This document shows, piece by piece, positions 1 to 7,694 of a stretch of 33,099 nt of DNA. Both the position numbers and the translations under genes were made by a program. The DNA lies in contig JAVBLE010000059.1 of assembly GCA_031553685.1 (NCBI GenBank), positions 1 to 33,099 on the forward strand, in the 5' to 3' direction. Each line of letters starts with the position of its first letter. The stretch's first letter is position 1. The DNA comes from JAFGVL01 sp031553685 (GTDB lineage Bacteria > Bacteroidota > Bacteroidia > Bacteroidales > Paludibacteraceae). Below the pieces are notes generated by a model. The model had not been told where the DNA came from. It saw only the letters and a program-made list of their open reading frames with translations, and ran no database searches.

Positions 1-265
1 GCTATTTCTCCACAACGATATCACTATTTTTTGTGTATCTAGACATCACAGCTCTTACCTCCTTCCGATTTATCAATAAAAATACAACTCTTGTGATTAA
101 TCGGTATTTTTTTTTGGGGTAAAGGTACGAGACATCGCAAATTTCGTGCGTTTGCCCTACATAAAAAGCCCGGAAGCAATCCGTTAATAAATTCAGATAA
201 AAGTAAAACAATATTTTTATAGTTTAAATTACTGTTAAACAATAGTTTACAAACAAAAATAATAG

Positions 266-273
266 TATCTTTG
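266..273 (+). promoter_or_regulatory. Bacteroidetes-type -7 box for the endonuclease gene
   Basis: TATCTTTG matches the Bacteroidetes -7 consensus TAnnTTTG exactly. The -33 side is weak (a TTTAC at 246-250, with a short spacer). It predicts a start near 280 and a leader of about 115 nt. The 265 bases before it hold no convincing gene: the short open frames there give low-complexity, unrecognisable peptides, and there is a T9-G4 run at 107-119. Confidence 0.45.
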
Positions 274-305
274 TTATAATATAATAAAACAATAGATATT
301 ATTAT

Positions 306-364
306 GAAATATCCATGAGCAAAAATGCAACCAGGCACAGTGACTATAACCTCATGGATATTCC
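306..364 (+). promoter_or_regulatory. 5' leader hairpin upstream of the endonuclease gene
   Basis: ATATCCATGAG (309-319) and CTCATGGATAT (351-361) form an 11-bp perfect stem around a 31-nt loop, between the predicted promoter and the start codon at 396. The stem has no U-run after it, so it is not a normal terminator. It could control mRNA stability or bind a regulator. I recognise no known riboswitch. Confidence 0.4.
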
Positions 365-395
365 ATCTGACAATTAAAAATAAAATTATAGACAG

Positions 396-1469
396 ATGAA
401 AACAATGCAAAGAACATATCTCGGATTGATAAGTTTGTGGCTTGTAACCATTTCGGTTACAGCACAAATTCCTGCCGGTTATTACGACTCGGCGCAGGGG
501 AAAAACAAGGGAGCACTTAAAACAGCGCTTTTTAGTATAGTTGGTAGTCATACGGCTATTTCGTACAACGGCTTGTGGACAGCATTTAAAAGCACAGATG
601 TCCGTTCGAATGGAAAAATATGGGATATGTATTCCACTTGTACATTTACTCCCGGCAACGACCAGTGTGGTAATTACAGCAATGTCTGCGACTGTTACAA
701 CCGCGAACATTCCTTCCCAAAAAGTTGGTTCAACGATGCCTCTCCAATGTATAGCGATCTTTTCCATTTATACCCAACCGACGGTAAGGTGAATGGGCAA
801 CGGGGTAACGACCCGTATGGCGAATGTGCCGGAGGTACTTCTTTGGGCAGTAATGCATTGGGAAAATCAGGCACTTCAACTTTTCCCGGATATACAGGCA
901 AGGTTTTTGAGCCGGACGACGAATACAAAGGCGATTTTGCCCGTAGTTATTTCTATATGGCTACAGCCTATGATGACAGGATCGCCACTTGGAGTTCACC
1001 ACAGCTGGCAGGAAATAAATATCCGGCATTCTCTGCGTGGTCGGTAAACTTGTTGCTTAAGTGGACTCGGCAAGACCCTGTAAGCCAAAAGGAAATTGAC
1101 CGGAACAACAAGATTTATGCAAATTATCAACACAATCGCAATCCATACATCGACTATCCTGAATTGGCAGAATATGTTTGGGGCAATAAAATGAACGATA
1201 ATTGGTACATCAATAACACAAGCATAACTGATGCTGCAACATTAGCATTTACAATTTCGCCCAATCCGGTTTCGGATATATTGCATATAAATAATAGCGA
1301 CTCGGCTGTCGATTACTATATCTATTCCGTAGTAGGAACACAGTTAGCAAGTGGAACTGCAGTTGCCAACGGAAATATTTCGGTAAGCCGTTTGCCCGAA
1401 GGAGTTTATCTCATTCGTTTAGTTATGGGAAAACAGCAGCAGGTAGAACGATTTGTTGTCAATAGATAA
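396..1469 (+). CDS. Secreted endonuclease I-family nuclease with T9SS sorting domain
   Basis: A 357-residue protein that probably degrades DNA or RNA outside the cell. Residues 1-23 are a signal peptide (charged start, hydrophobic stretch, then VTAQ). The body carries the endonuclease I (EndA/Vvn-like) signature NREHSFPKSWF, with the likely catalytic His at residue 105, followed by DLFHLYPTDG and GNDPYGE. Several cysteines at about 82-100 may form disulfides. The last 70 or so residues (from SPNPVSD, with the ending LPEGVYLIRL) are a type IX secretion C-terminal sorting domain, so the mature enzyme should be exported and cell-attached or released. It stands alone, with its own promoter and terminator. 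The family assignment is firm. The choice between nutrient scavenging and DNA clearance is inference. Confidence 0.9.
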   Translation: MKTMQRTYLGLISLWLVTISVTAQIPAGYYDSAQGKNKGALKTALFSIVGSHTAISYNGLWTAFKSTDVRSNGKIWDMYSTCTFTPGNDQCGNYSNVCDCYNREHSFPKSWFNDASPMYSDLFHLYPTDGKVNGQRGNDPYGECAGGTSLGSNALGKSGTSTFPGYTGKVFEPDDEYKGDFARSYFYMATAYDDRIATWSSPQLAGNKYPAFSAWSVNLLLKWTRQDPVSQKEIDRNNKIYANYQHNRNPYIDYPELAEYVWGNKMNDNWYINNTSITDAATLAFTISPNPVSDILHINNSDSAVDYYIYSVVGTQLASGTAVANGNISVSRLPEGVYLIRLVMGKQQQVERFVVNR

Positions 1470-1473
1470 AAAG

Positions 1474-1505
1474 AAAATCCACTTCAATTTGAGGTGGATT
1501 TTTTC
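1474..1505 (+). terminator. Rho-independent terminator after the endonuclease gene
   Basis: A 12-bp stem (AAAATCCACTTC with GAGGTGGATTTT, one G-T pair) closes a 5-nt loop and runs into T6, 4 bases after the stop codon. The next gene converges on it from the other strand, and the A-run on the left side could make it work both ways. Confidence 0.85.
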
Positions 1506-1528
1506 GTTATTGCTAAAAGACATCTTCA

Positions 1529-3028
1529 TTATTTTTTGAAACGACTCAATAAACTCGGCACAAGCCCTTTCATTTCTTTTTCCAAAATAATCCAAAGAAA
1601 AATGCCGAACAAAACAGTCTTTTCGGCAAACTCGAGCCACGATTTTCCTACATATAAATTGTAATTATCAATCAATAAACTAATCCCGTAAAGCACTAAT
1701 GCCAACAAAGTATAAAGTCCGATATGTTTCAGGTCATATTTTATCGGCATATATTTTTGTCCGAAATAATACGAAACCAGCATGATAACAAAATAGCACA
1801 TAAACGCCGCCCACGCCGACCCCATATAACTGAATGCCGGTACCAAAAGAATATTGCCCACCACAATAATCACCGTGCCGAGCAGCGAAAACCAGGCGCC
1901 GTACATCGTTTTATCCGTCAGTTTGTACCAAAGCGACAGGTTGAAAAATATTCCTTGAAAAATAAAAGAAAACAACACAATAGGCACCACATCAAGCCCA
2001 ATCCAATAAGTATCTTTAATGATATATTTGAAAACATCGATATAAAGCACCATGCCTAAAAAGATAAGCAGCGAAAAAATAATAAAATATTTCATCGCGT
2101 CGGCGTATGATTTCAGGTTGTCTTTATCTTTATTTTGGGCAAAAATAAAAGGCTCATAAGCATATCGGAAGGCTTGCGTAAACATCAACATCACCAGCGC
2201 AATTTTGGAGGTTGCACCATAAATACCAAGTTCCGACGCACCATGCTCGCCCGGCATAAGGAACGGAAACAGGATTTTGTCCAATGTCTGGTTCATAATC
2301 CCTGCTACCCCTAAGATCAATAACGGGAGCGAATATGCTAAAATTTCTTTCAACATTTTGCTGTCAAACGAATATTTTTTGACTGTCACAAAAGGCAACA
2401 AAATCAAAGTTTGCAAAACAGTAGAAATAATATTCGATACGAACACATAGCCTACACCATAATCAGGGTTGTAAAACCAGCTAACCAATGCCGGGAAATG
2501 CTTCATCAGCCAAGGGCAAACAATGAGGAAAAACAGATTGAAAATAATATTGAGCACCACATACGCCATCTTGAAAGCAGCGAACTGTATCGGGCGTTTT
2601 TTAAAGCGAAGGTATGCAAACGGGATAGAAGCAAAAGCATCGATAGCTACGGCTAAACCAAGCATCCAAATATATTCCGGACGAACGGCGTAACCCATAC
2701 CATGCGCTATCGGGTTTGACAACAATATGATCAGAACAGCAAATATCAATGAGGTGGCGCCTACCGAAATCAGCGAGGTGCTGTAAACCGTATCGGCTTT
2801 ATCCAAATGCTTATTGGCAAAGCGGAAATAACCGGTTTCCATTCCATAAGTAAGGACGACGAGCAATAAGGCAGTCCACGAATACAGATTGGTAACCACG
2901 CCATAATCTGCCGGCGAAGCCAATACATAAGTATAAAGCGGCACTAATAACCAATTTAAAAACTTTCCGATAATGCTACTGACTCCGTAAATGGCGGTAT
3001 CTTTCGCCAAAGATTTCATTTCTGCCAT
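1529..3028 (-). CDS. Polysaccharide flippase (Wzx/MVF-like)
   Basis: A 499-residue polytopic membrane protein, hydrophobic from about residue 10 to the end, with roughly 12-14 predicted membrane segments separated by short charged loops. It fits the polysaccharide biosynthesis/export family (RfbX/Wzx, MOP flippase superfamily), which moves lipid-linked oligosaccharides across the inner membrane. The N-terminal KDTAIYGVSSIIGKFLNWLL is typical of Bacteroidetes members. No sugar-transferase genes adjoin it, so the substrate cannot be told from context. The start at 3028 gives MAEMKS. A start at the second Met, 9 bases later, is equally possible because no ribosome site decides it. It probably has its own promoter at 3083-3116. 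Confidence 0.88.
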   Translation of the reverse strand: MAEMKSLAKDTAIYGVSSIIGKFLNWLLVPLYTYVLASPADYGVVTNLYSWTALLLVVLTYGMETGYFRFANKHLDKADTVYSTSLISVGATSLIFAVLIILLSNPIAHGMGYAVRPEYIWMLGLAVAIDAFASIPFAYLRFKKRPIQFAAFKMAYVVLNIIFNLFFLIVCPWLMKHFPALVSWFYNPDYGVGYVFVSNIISTVLQTLILLPFVTVKKYSFDSKMLKEILAYSLPLLILGVAGIMNQTLDKILFPFLMPGEHGASELGIYGATSKIALVMLMFTQAFRYAYEPFIFAQNKDKDNLKSYADAMKYFIIFSLLIFLGMVLYIDVFKYIIKDTYWIGLDVVPIVLFSFIFQGIFFNLSLWYKLTDKTMYGAWFSLLGTVIIVVGNILLVPAFSYMGSAWAAFMCYFVIMLVSYYFGQKYMPIKYDLKHIGLYTLLALVLYGISLLIDNYNLYVGKSWLEFAEKTVLFGIFLWIILEKEMKGLVPSLLSRFKK

Positions 3029-3082
3029 AAAAAATATTCAGATGGTGAGGGTGAGAATCTGAGATAGTGAAAAAAACTTGTG

Positions 3083-3116
3083 CAAAGGTACAAAAAAAGA
3101 AAAGCAGCAACTCAAA
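3083..3116 (-). promoter_or_regulatory. Promoter of the flippase gene
   Basis: On the minus strand TACCTTTG (3083-3090) fits TAnnTTTG, and TTTG (3113-3116) lies 22 bases further upstream. The predicted start near 3076 leaves a leader of about 48 nt. The -33 box lies in the loop of the terminator of the upstream lipoprotein gene, so terminator and promoter overlap. Confidence 0.55.
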
Positions 3117-3127
3117 TAAGTTACTGC
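3091..3127 (-). terminator. Terminator of the lipoprotein gene
   Basis: Minus-strand stem GCAGTAACT / AGTTGCTGC (one G-T pair) with a 6-nt loop, followed by TTTTCTTTTTTT. It lies 40 bases after the stop codon of the lipoprotein gene. Confidence 0.75.
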
Positions 3128-3166
3128 CTTTCGATATTTTGCACCCGACGCTTTGCATTTTTTCTT

Positions 3167-3679
3167 TTATGGATTAAATGGGAATTGGTATTTTACTTTC
3201 GCTCCAATAATTCCATTAGAAGTATTTACTATCCAATCTACCACATATAAACGAGCATATATTCCACATTCTAATTGGATAACATAACCGTGGTTTAATT
3301 CAACGGAAGTTTGACTACTGTATCCGCTTGTAGGTATTGTTGTAATACTACCCAATCCATTTACTATTCCAAGATTGGTTATTGTGCCACTTTGAACAGC
3401 AAAATTATTAGAAATATTTATCGCTACCCACTCAGTTCCATTATGCTGTGAATGAAAGATAACGCCTGCTCCTCTTTCTATTGGTACATAAGCATTCTTT
3501 ATGCCGTTATTAGACATACTAATAGTTATTGTTCCTTCCGGATCAGGAACCGTTTGCCCAGAGTTATTTCCCCCATTAGAGTCTTTATCATCTTTACCAT
3601 CATCTCCACAAGCAGGAATAACGCAAAGCAAGCTGAAAACCACTAAGGTTTTCATAAATAAAAAATTAAACTTTTTCAT
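3167..3679 (-). CDS. Small secreted lipoprotein of unknown function
   Basis: About 170 residues. A lipoprotein signal ends in the lipobox VIPAC, followed by GDDGKDDKDSNGG, an acidic, glycine-rich linker typical of Bacteroidetes surface lipoproteins (export signal after the Cys). The rest is beta-rich and polar, with no catalytic motif that I can see and no family that I recognise. The frame is open up to 3715, but the lipoprotein signal is best served by Met at 3679 (MKKFNF) or at 3655 (MKTLVVF). I chose 3679. The gene stands alone between a structured RNA-like element and its own terminator. It is likely exposed on the outer membrane. Confidence 0.7.
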   Translation of the reverse strand: MKKFNFLFMKTLVVFSLLCVIPACGDDGKDDKDSNGGNNSGQTVPDPEGTITISMSNNGIKNAYVPIERGAGVIFHSQHNGTEWVAINISNNFAVQSGTITNLGIVNGLGSITTIPTSGYSSQTSVELNHGYVIQLECGIYARLYVVDWIVNTSNGIIGAKVKYQFPFNP

Positions 3680-3726
3680 AAACATAAAATTATTTGTTGC
3701 CCGAAGTCCCCTCAAGCGAATTAGTA

Positions 3727-3907
3727 TAAATAAAAAAGCGTGGGACTTGAACTATATTCGCTTTAGAGGTATTAGGAAACCCAAGGTACAAATATAAGAG
3801 TAAGCCCACGCCGTTCTATAAAACAGCGTGAGCGTCGGCTACTTACTCTTATACCTCTTGAAAGTTCCTAATTTTCTAAAGCAAGAATAAAGCTAAACGC
3901 TTTTCTT
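3727..3907 (-). ncRNA. Rod-like structured RNA candidate, possibly 6S RNA
   Basis: A 171-nt imperfect inverted repeat. Paired segments from outside in: 3734-3740/3898-3904 (7 bp), 3760-3767/3875-3882 (8 bp), 3771-3778/3865-3872 (8 bp), 3793-3804/3842-3853 (12 bp, perfect) and 3807-3811/3826-3830 at the tip. A central bubble of 14 by 11 nt separates the third and fourth stems. Length and a rod with a central bubble are what 6S RNA looks like. On the minus strand the 3' side of the bubble reads TTTGTACCTTGGG, close to a Bacteroidetes -7 box, and the outer stem runs into CTTTTTTATTT like a terminator. I see no good promoter. A mobile repeat or a leader of the lipoprotein gene are alternatives. 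Strand is inferred. Confidence 0.45.
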
Positions 3908-4012
3908 TAAAATAATATGTTTAAAATGTTGGTTTTATCTCATGCAATTTTTGTTTTGTAAAGCAAATGTAATCATATTTCCAATTAATCATTGAAAATT
4001 AACTATTAATAA

Positions 4013-5029
4013 TTAAAACAAACTTCCCTGTTCACTCCATTTTGCTCTACCCAAATGTTTATAAGCTAATTCGGTAACTTCGCGTCCACGAGGTGTGCGC
4101 TTGAGGAAGCCTTCTTTAATAAGAAATGGTTCATATACCTCTTCAATCGTTCCCGGATCTTCGCTCAAAGCAGTAGCAATAGTTGTCAATCCGACAGGAC
4201 CGCCTTTGAATTTATCTATCAGTGTGCAAAGGATTTTATTATCTACTTCGTCCAATCCGAATTTATCAATATTAAGTGCTTCGAGTGCATATTGCGCAAT
4301 GGCAAGATCAATCGTTCCGTTGCCTTTCACTTGGGCAAAATCGCGCACACGGCGAAGCAGCGCATTGGCAATACGAGGCGTTCCCCGGCTTCGGCCCGCA
4401 ATCTCGGTAGCTGCTGTATGGTCGCAAGCAATATTCAGTAATCGGGCAGAGCGCAACACAATACCCGCCAGCAAATCTGTATCATAATATTCGAGGTGAC
4501 AGTTGATTCCAAACCTTGCACGCAACGGACTTGTAAGCAATCCGCTGCGGGTAGTTGCCCCAATCAGCGTAAATGGATTCAACTCAATTTGGATAGATCG
4601 TGCCGAAGGACCTTTGTCAATCATAATATCGATACGATAATCCTCCATAGCCGAATACAAATATTCCTCTACTACCGGACTCAAACGATGAATTTCATCA
4701 ATAAAAAGTACATCGTTCGTTTCGAGTGAAGTAAGAATCCCTGCCAAGTCGCCCGGTTTGTCGAGCACCGGACCCGAAGTAACTTTAAAACCTACACTCA
4801 GTTCATTGGCTATAATATTGGAGAGAGTCGTTTTCCCCAGTCCCGGAGGTCCATGCAGCAACACATGGTCAAGCGCTTCGGTGCGCATGCGGGCTGCCGA
4901 AACAAAAATACCGAGATTCTCCACAATCTTTGCTTGTCCTTTAAAATCATTAAAGGTAAGCGGGCGGAGTGCAGTTTCAAAATCAGTTTCGCGCTGTTGG
5001 TTGCGTATGTCAAATTGTTCTTCTTGCAT
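4013..5029 (-). CDS. ruvB: Holliday junction branch migration helicase RuvB
   Basis: Motor of the RuvAB complex, which drives migration of Holliday junctions in recombinational repair. Counting from the Met at 5029 (338 residues): Walker A GPPGLGKT at about 60-67, Walker B FIDEIHRL, the sensor motif GATTRSG, and the C-terminal winged-helix part with the family ending TPRGREVTELAYKHLG. The frame is open to a Met at 5062, but the extra 11 residues are encoded by part of a 42-bp palindrome that is repeated elsewhere in the window, so MQEEQFDIRN is the better start. No clear promoter lies between it and the upstream ATPase gene, so it may now depend on read-through from it. ruvA and ruvC are not in the window. 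Confidence 0.95.
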   Translation of the reverse strand: MQEEQFDIRNQQRETDFETALRPLTFNDFKGQAKIVENLGIFVSAARMRTEALDHVLLHGPPGLGKTTLSNIIANELSVGFKVTSGPVLDKPGDLAGILTSLETNDVLFIDEIHRLSPVVEEYLYSAMEDYRIDIMIDKGPSARSIQIELNPFTLIGATTRSGLLTSPLRARFGINCHLEYYDTDLLAGIVLRSARLLNIACDHTAATEIAGRSRGTPRIANALLRRVRDFAQVKGNGTIDLAIAQYALEALNIDKFGLDEVDNKILCTLIDKFKGGPVGLTTIATALSEDPGTIEEVYEPFLIKEGFLKRTPRGREVTELAYKHLGRAKWSEQGSLF

Positions 5030-5042
5030 TGAATTTTTATTT

Positions 5043-5084
5043 AACAACATTGTTTTAAACAAACTTGTTTATAACAATGTTGTT
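5043..5084. repeat. 42-bp palindrome, copy 1
   Basis: Arms of 20 bp (AACAACATTGTTTTAAACAA and its inverse, one mismatch) around a central AC. The same sequence recurs at 6311-6352 in the same orientation. The two copies bracket the ATPase gene. This copy ends 14 bases before the ruvB start codon. Confidence 0.9.
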
Positions 5085-5134
5085 TGTATTTTATTTGCTT
5101 GATTGTAAATATTTTATGTGCAATAAAATTGAAT

Positions 5135-6268
5135 CTATTCTACATTTCTTTTGGCTGTTTGCAGAAACCAAATAGTAAAAACAGGGTCGCTCATCGAAAC
5201 CATTTTGCCGTCAATATCAATTAATTCTTTTTTCTCTAATGAATTTTTTAGTCGCTTTACATTCGCAGCTGTGCCTAAATTGTATTGGTTTAAAACGATT
5301 GTTTTCGTAAATTCGGACTGAACGCCATCGGCTACGGCTTGCAAAAAATTCAGTTGATATGCCGAGAGCCCTTCGACATATCGATAAAACAATGCCGAAT
5401 TTTGTTTCAATAAATCAGATAAGGCATTTTGCAAATCTGTTTCGGTTGCTTTTTGTCCGGTCGTCGTCCACAAAATCCACGAAAGTTGTTGTACATAAGA
5501 TGAGTGATTATCAACTGCTTCGCAAATGCGTTGAGCCAATTCTTCCGAAATGGCTTTTCCGGTGGACAAAAAACGCTCGCAAATAAAAGAAACCCAATCG
5601 GAAGTGGCGATTTTTTGCAAGAAAAACACATCACCAAATTTGTAAAAAGGCATATTGGGTCGGGCAAAAAGCTCGGTCATCAAATGTTTGCGACTGCCAT
5701 ACAAGCAGTAAGCTACATTCTGCTGCAATTGCCATACCGAACGCAATTTCTTCTGGAAAGAAAGATGATTATCAAATTCGGCAATCTGTTGAAATTCATC
5801 AATGCAAATAACTATCTGGAATCCTTTTTCGGAAGCAATGCGTTGTGGTAAATTTAGTACATCATCATTATATTGTTTGTGGGAAAAATCGAGCGAAAAC
5901 GAAATTTCTGCTTGTGATTCAATTCCAAAATTGATTTTAGGAATGACGCCTGCCAAAAAATGTTTGGCATTTTCGACCCATTCTTCCCATTTATTAGCAG
6001 TTTGCTTTATTATTTCGGTAGCAAAGAGCATGTAAAATTCTTCTTCCGTCCGGCAATAAAAAGCGTCGATGGTTACTACTTTTAAATCTTTGTTTGAAGC
6101 AAGATTGGCAGCTTTTTGCACAAGCGAAGTTTTTCCCCAACGGCGTGGAGAAATAAGAATGGTATTGATATTGTGTCGGAAATTATTAAGCAAACGCTCC
6201 GTATCGACCACGCGATCGGTAAATTGATCGCCAGAACTTGCTGTGCCGAAAGTGAAAGGATTATTCAT
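5135..6268 (-). CDS. STAND/AAA-type ATPase of the archaeal ATPase_2 kind
   Basis: A 377-residue protein. The N-terminal half is a P-loop ATPase: Walker A SPRRWGKTSL at about 41-50 (the RRxGKT form typical of PF01637-like ATPases) and Walker B IVICIDEFQQI at about 152-162. A helical lid with the SRKHLM sensor region follows, then a C-terminal winged-helix-like part (KRLKNSLEKKELI, then DPVFTIWFLQ) typical of these proteins. Members are common in Bacteroidetes and archaea as stand-alone genes, and their function is largely unknown. It lies alone between ruvB and thiL, flanked by two 42-bp palindromes, which suggests a mobile cassette. There is no transposase in it. The family is clear; the role is not. 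Confidence 0.82.
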   Translation of the reverse strand: MNNPFTFGTASSGDQFTDRVVDTERLLNNFRHNINTILISPRRWGKTSLVQKAANLASNKDLKVVTIDAFYCRTEEEFYMLFATEIIKQTANKWEEWVENAKHFLAGVIPKINFGIESQAEISFSLDFSHKQYNDDVLNLPQRIASEKGFQIVICIDEFQQIAEFDNHLSFQKKLRSVWQLQQNVAYCLYGSRKHLMTELFARPNMPFYKFGDVFFLQKIATSDWVSFICERFLSTGKAISEELAQRICEAVDNHSSYVQQLSWILWTTTGQKATETDLQNALSDLLKQNSALFYRYVEGLSAYQLNFLQAVADGVQSEFTKTIVLNQYNLGTAANVKRLKNSLEKKELIDIDGKMVSMSDPVFTIWFLQTAKRNVE

Positions 6269-6285
6269 TGCATCTGTTTTTGATA

Positions 6286-6293
6286 CAAAAATA
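6286..6293 (-). promoter_or_regulatory. -7 box of the ATPase gene
   Basis: TATTTTTG on the minus strand, about 18 bases from the start codon. The palindrome at 6311-6352 covers the place where the -33 box would be, so it could act as an operator for this gene. Confidence 0.45.
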
Positions 6294-6310
6294 ACTGTTT
6301 TTCTTTTATA

Positions 6311-6352
6311 AACAACATTGTTTTAAACAAACTTGTTTAAAACAATGTTGTT
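6311..6352. repeat. 42-bp palindrome, copy 2
   Basis: Perfect 20-bp arms around a central AC. It differs from copy 1 (5043-5084) at one base. It lies 43 bases after the thiL stop and just upstream of the ATPase promoter. Confidence 0.9.
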
Positions 6353-6394
6353 TTGTTTGTAATTAGCTAATTGCCAATTATTTATATGACTCAA

Positions 6395-7423
6395 TTATTG
6401 TCCTAATGAGTTCCAACCCTGTGCTTTTAACGGGAATTCCTGCTCGTCGCGGGTTACCAAGCATATCCCCAACTCTTCTTTGCAGATATGCCCAACCACA
6501 TGAACATCTTCAATTTGTTCGATCAAATCATGCAATTCGAGCGGAATGGTAAAGAGCAACTCGTAATCTTCGCCGCCATTAAGAGCTGCGGTTACAGGAG
6601 CAATGCCGAATTCTTCTGCCATCAATCCCGTTTGATAATCAATCGGCAAGCGGTCTTCAAATATGCGACAACCCATCTTGCTTTGGGTACAAATATGCAT
6701 TAACTCGGACGATAAACCATCCGAAATATCAATCATTGAGGTAGGAATAATTCCTTTTTCAGCCAAGCTGTCTATAATGTCTTTGCGAGCTTCGGGGCGA
6801 AGCTGGCGTTGAAGAATGTACTCTTTTCCGGTAAAGTCGGGTTGTGCGTTTTCGGCATTGCCATAAACGGCTTTTTCGCGTTCGAGGAGTTGTAAGCCCA
6901 TATAGGCTGCGCCCAAGTTGCCACTTACACAAACTAAATCATTTTCTTTAGCGGTATTGCGATATACTATTTTGCCTTTCTCAGCTTCGCCTATGCAAGT
7001 AATGCTAATGCAAAGTCCGGTAAGCGAAGCCGAAGTGTCGCCACCGATTAAATCTACACCATGCTCGTCGCAAGCCAATTGGATACCCGAATATAATTCA
7101 TCCAAATCTTCAATCATGAACCGTGAAGAAACACCGATGGAAACGGTAATTTGTTTCGGTTTTCCATTCATGGCATAAATGTCCGAAAAATTGACAACAG
7201 CCGCTTTGTAACCCAAATGTTTGAACGGCACATATACCAAATCAAAATGTACACCTTCGAGCAACAGGTCGGTGGTTACCAATGTTTGTTTGTCGCCATA
7301 GACAAGAACAGCGGCGTCGTCGCCAATTGCTTTTAGTGTTGAATTGTTTTTTATAGGGAAATCTTTGGTTAGCCGATTTATCAGACCAAATTCACCAAGA
7401 GTGGAAATAGGTGTTTTTTGCAT
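6395..7423 (-). CDS. thiL: Thiamine-monophosphate kinase
   Basis: Phosphorylates thiamine monophosphate with ATP to give thiamine diphosphate, the last step of cofactor synthesis. 342 residues, the usual length. Family marks in order: N-terminal GEFGLINRL, the Mg/ATP site IGDDAAVL (about residue 33), TTDLLLEGVHFD, the LIGGDTSAS turn and MIDISDGLSSEL near residue 235. The C-terminal EDYELLFT is also typical. The start at 7423 gives MQKTPISTLGEFGL, which fits the family. No other thiamine genes or TPP riboswitch are visible nearby. Confidence 0.95.
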   Translation of the reverse strand: MQKTPISTLGEFGLINRLTKDFPIKNNSTLKAIGDDAAVLVYGDKQTLVTTDLLLEGVHFDLVYVPFKHLGYKAAVVNFSDIYAMNGKPKQITVSIGVSSRFMIEDLDELYSGIQLACDEHGVDLIGGDTSASLTGLCISITCIGEAEKGKIVYRNTAKENDLVCVSGNLGAAYMGLQLLEREKAVYGNAENAQPDFTGKEYILQRQLRPEARKDIIDSLAEKGIIPTSMIDISDGLSSELMHICTQSKMGCRIFEDRLPIDYQTGLMAEEFGIAPVTAALNGGEDYELLFTIPLELHDLIEQIEDVHVVGHICKEELGICLVTRDEQEFPLKAQGWNSLGQ

Positions 7424-7512
7424 AGGTGTGAAAAGTATGAATTATGAGGTATGAGTGAAAAATATTTTTACCCTTTTGTGTTATAAGTAATTTATCTTCT
7501 TAATATTAGTGC

Positions 7513-7694
7513 ATGACAAAGATTGTGTGCCGGAACGCCAATCCGTCCTGAAAGGCGGATGCGCGAGGGATGGGAGCGGAAAGCCCGCAGCGTAGCGAGG
7601 ACTTGCAGCGTACAGCCCGACCCCGCCCTTGTGTACAAATGTTAGCCAAAATGGGAATGCGGCGGGGACGCGCCCAAATAATATTTTTGTCATG
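7513..7694. repeat. GC-rich folded intergenic repeat
   Basis: Bounded by CATGACAAA (7513-7521) and its inverse TTTGTCATG (7686-7694). Inside are ATCCG/CGGAT and CCCCGCC/GGCGGGG stems and the string AGGGATGGGAGCGGAAAGCC, then AGCCCGACCC. From memory, this pattern recurs in intergenic DNA of many Bacteroidetes. The right arm runs over the stop codon of the GT9 gene. It is far GC-richer than its surroundings. Short open frames through it are not believable genes. Confidence 0.6.

Noticed and set aside
309..361. An invertible promoter of the Bacteroides type
   Set aside because: The inverted arms are 11 bp but only 31 bases lie between them, with no promoter box inside and no invertase nearby.
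39..767. A 242-codon open frame on the minus strand at the left end
   Set aside because: It runs through the leader and into the endonuclease gene on the other strand. The peptide has no recognisable domain.
1724..2656. Plus-strand open frames opposite the flippase gene
   Set aside because: Low-complexity His/Arg/Asn-rich peptides that mirror a membrane protein gene.
4095..5102. Plus-strand open frames opposite ruvB
   Set aside because: They mirror the conserved RuvB frame and have no family marks of their own.
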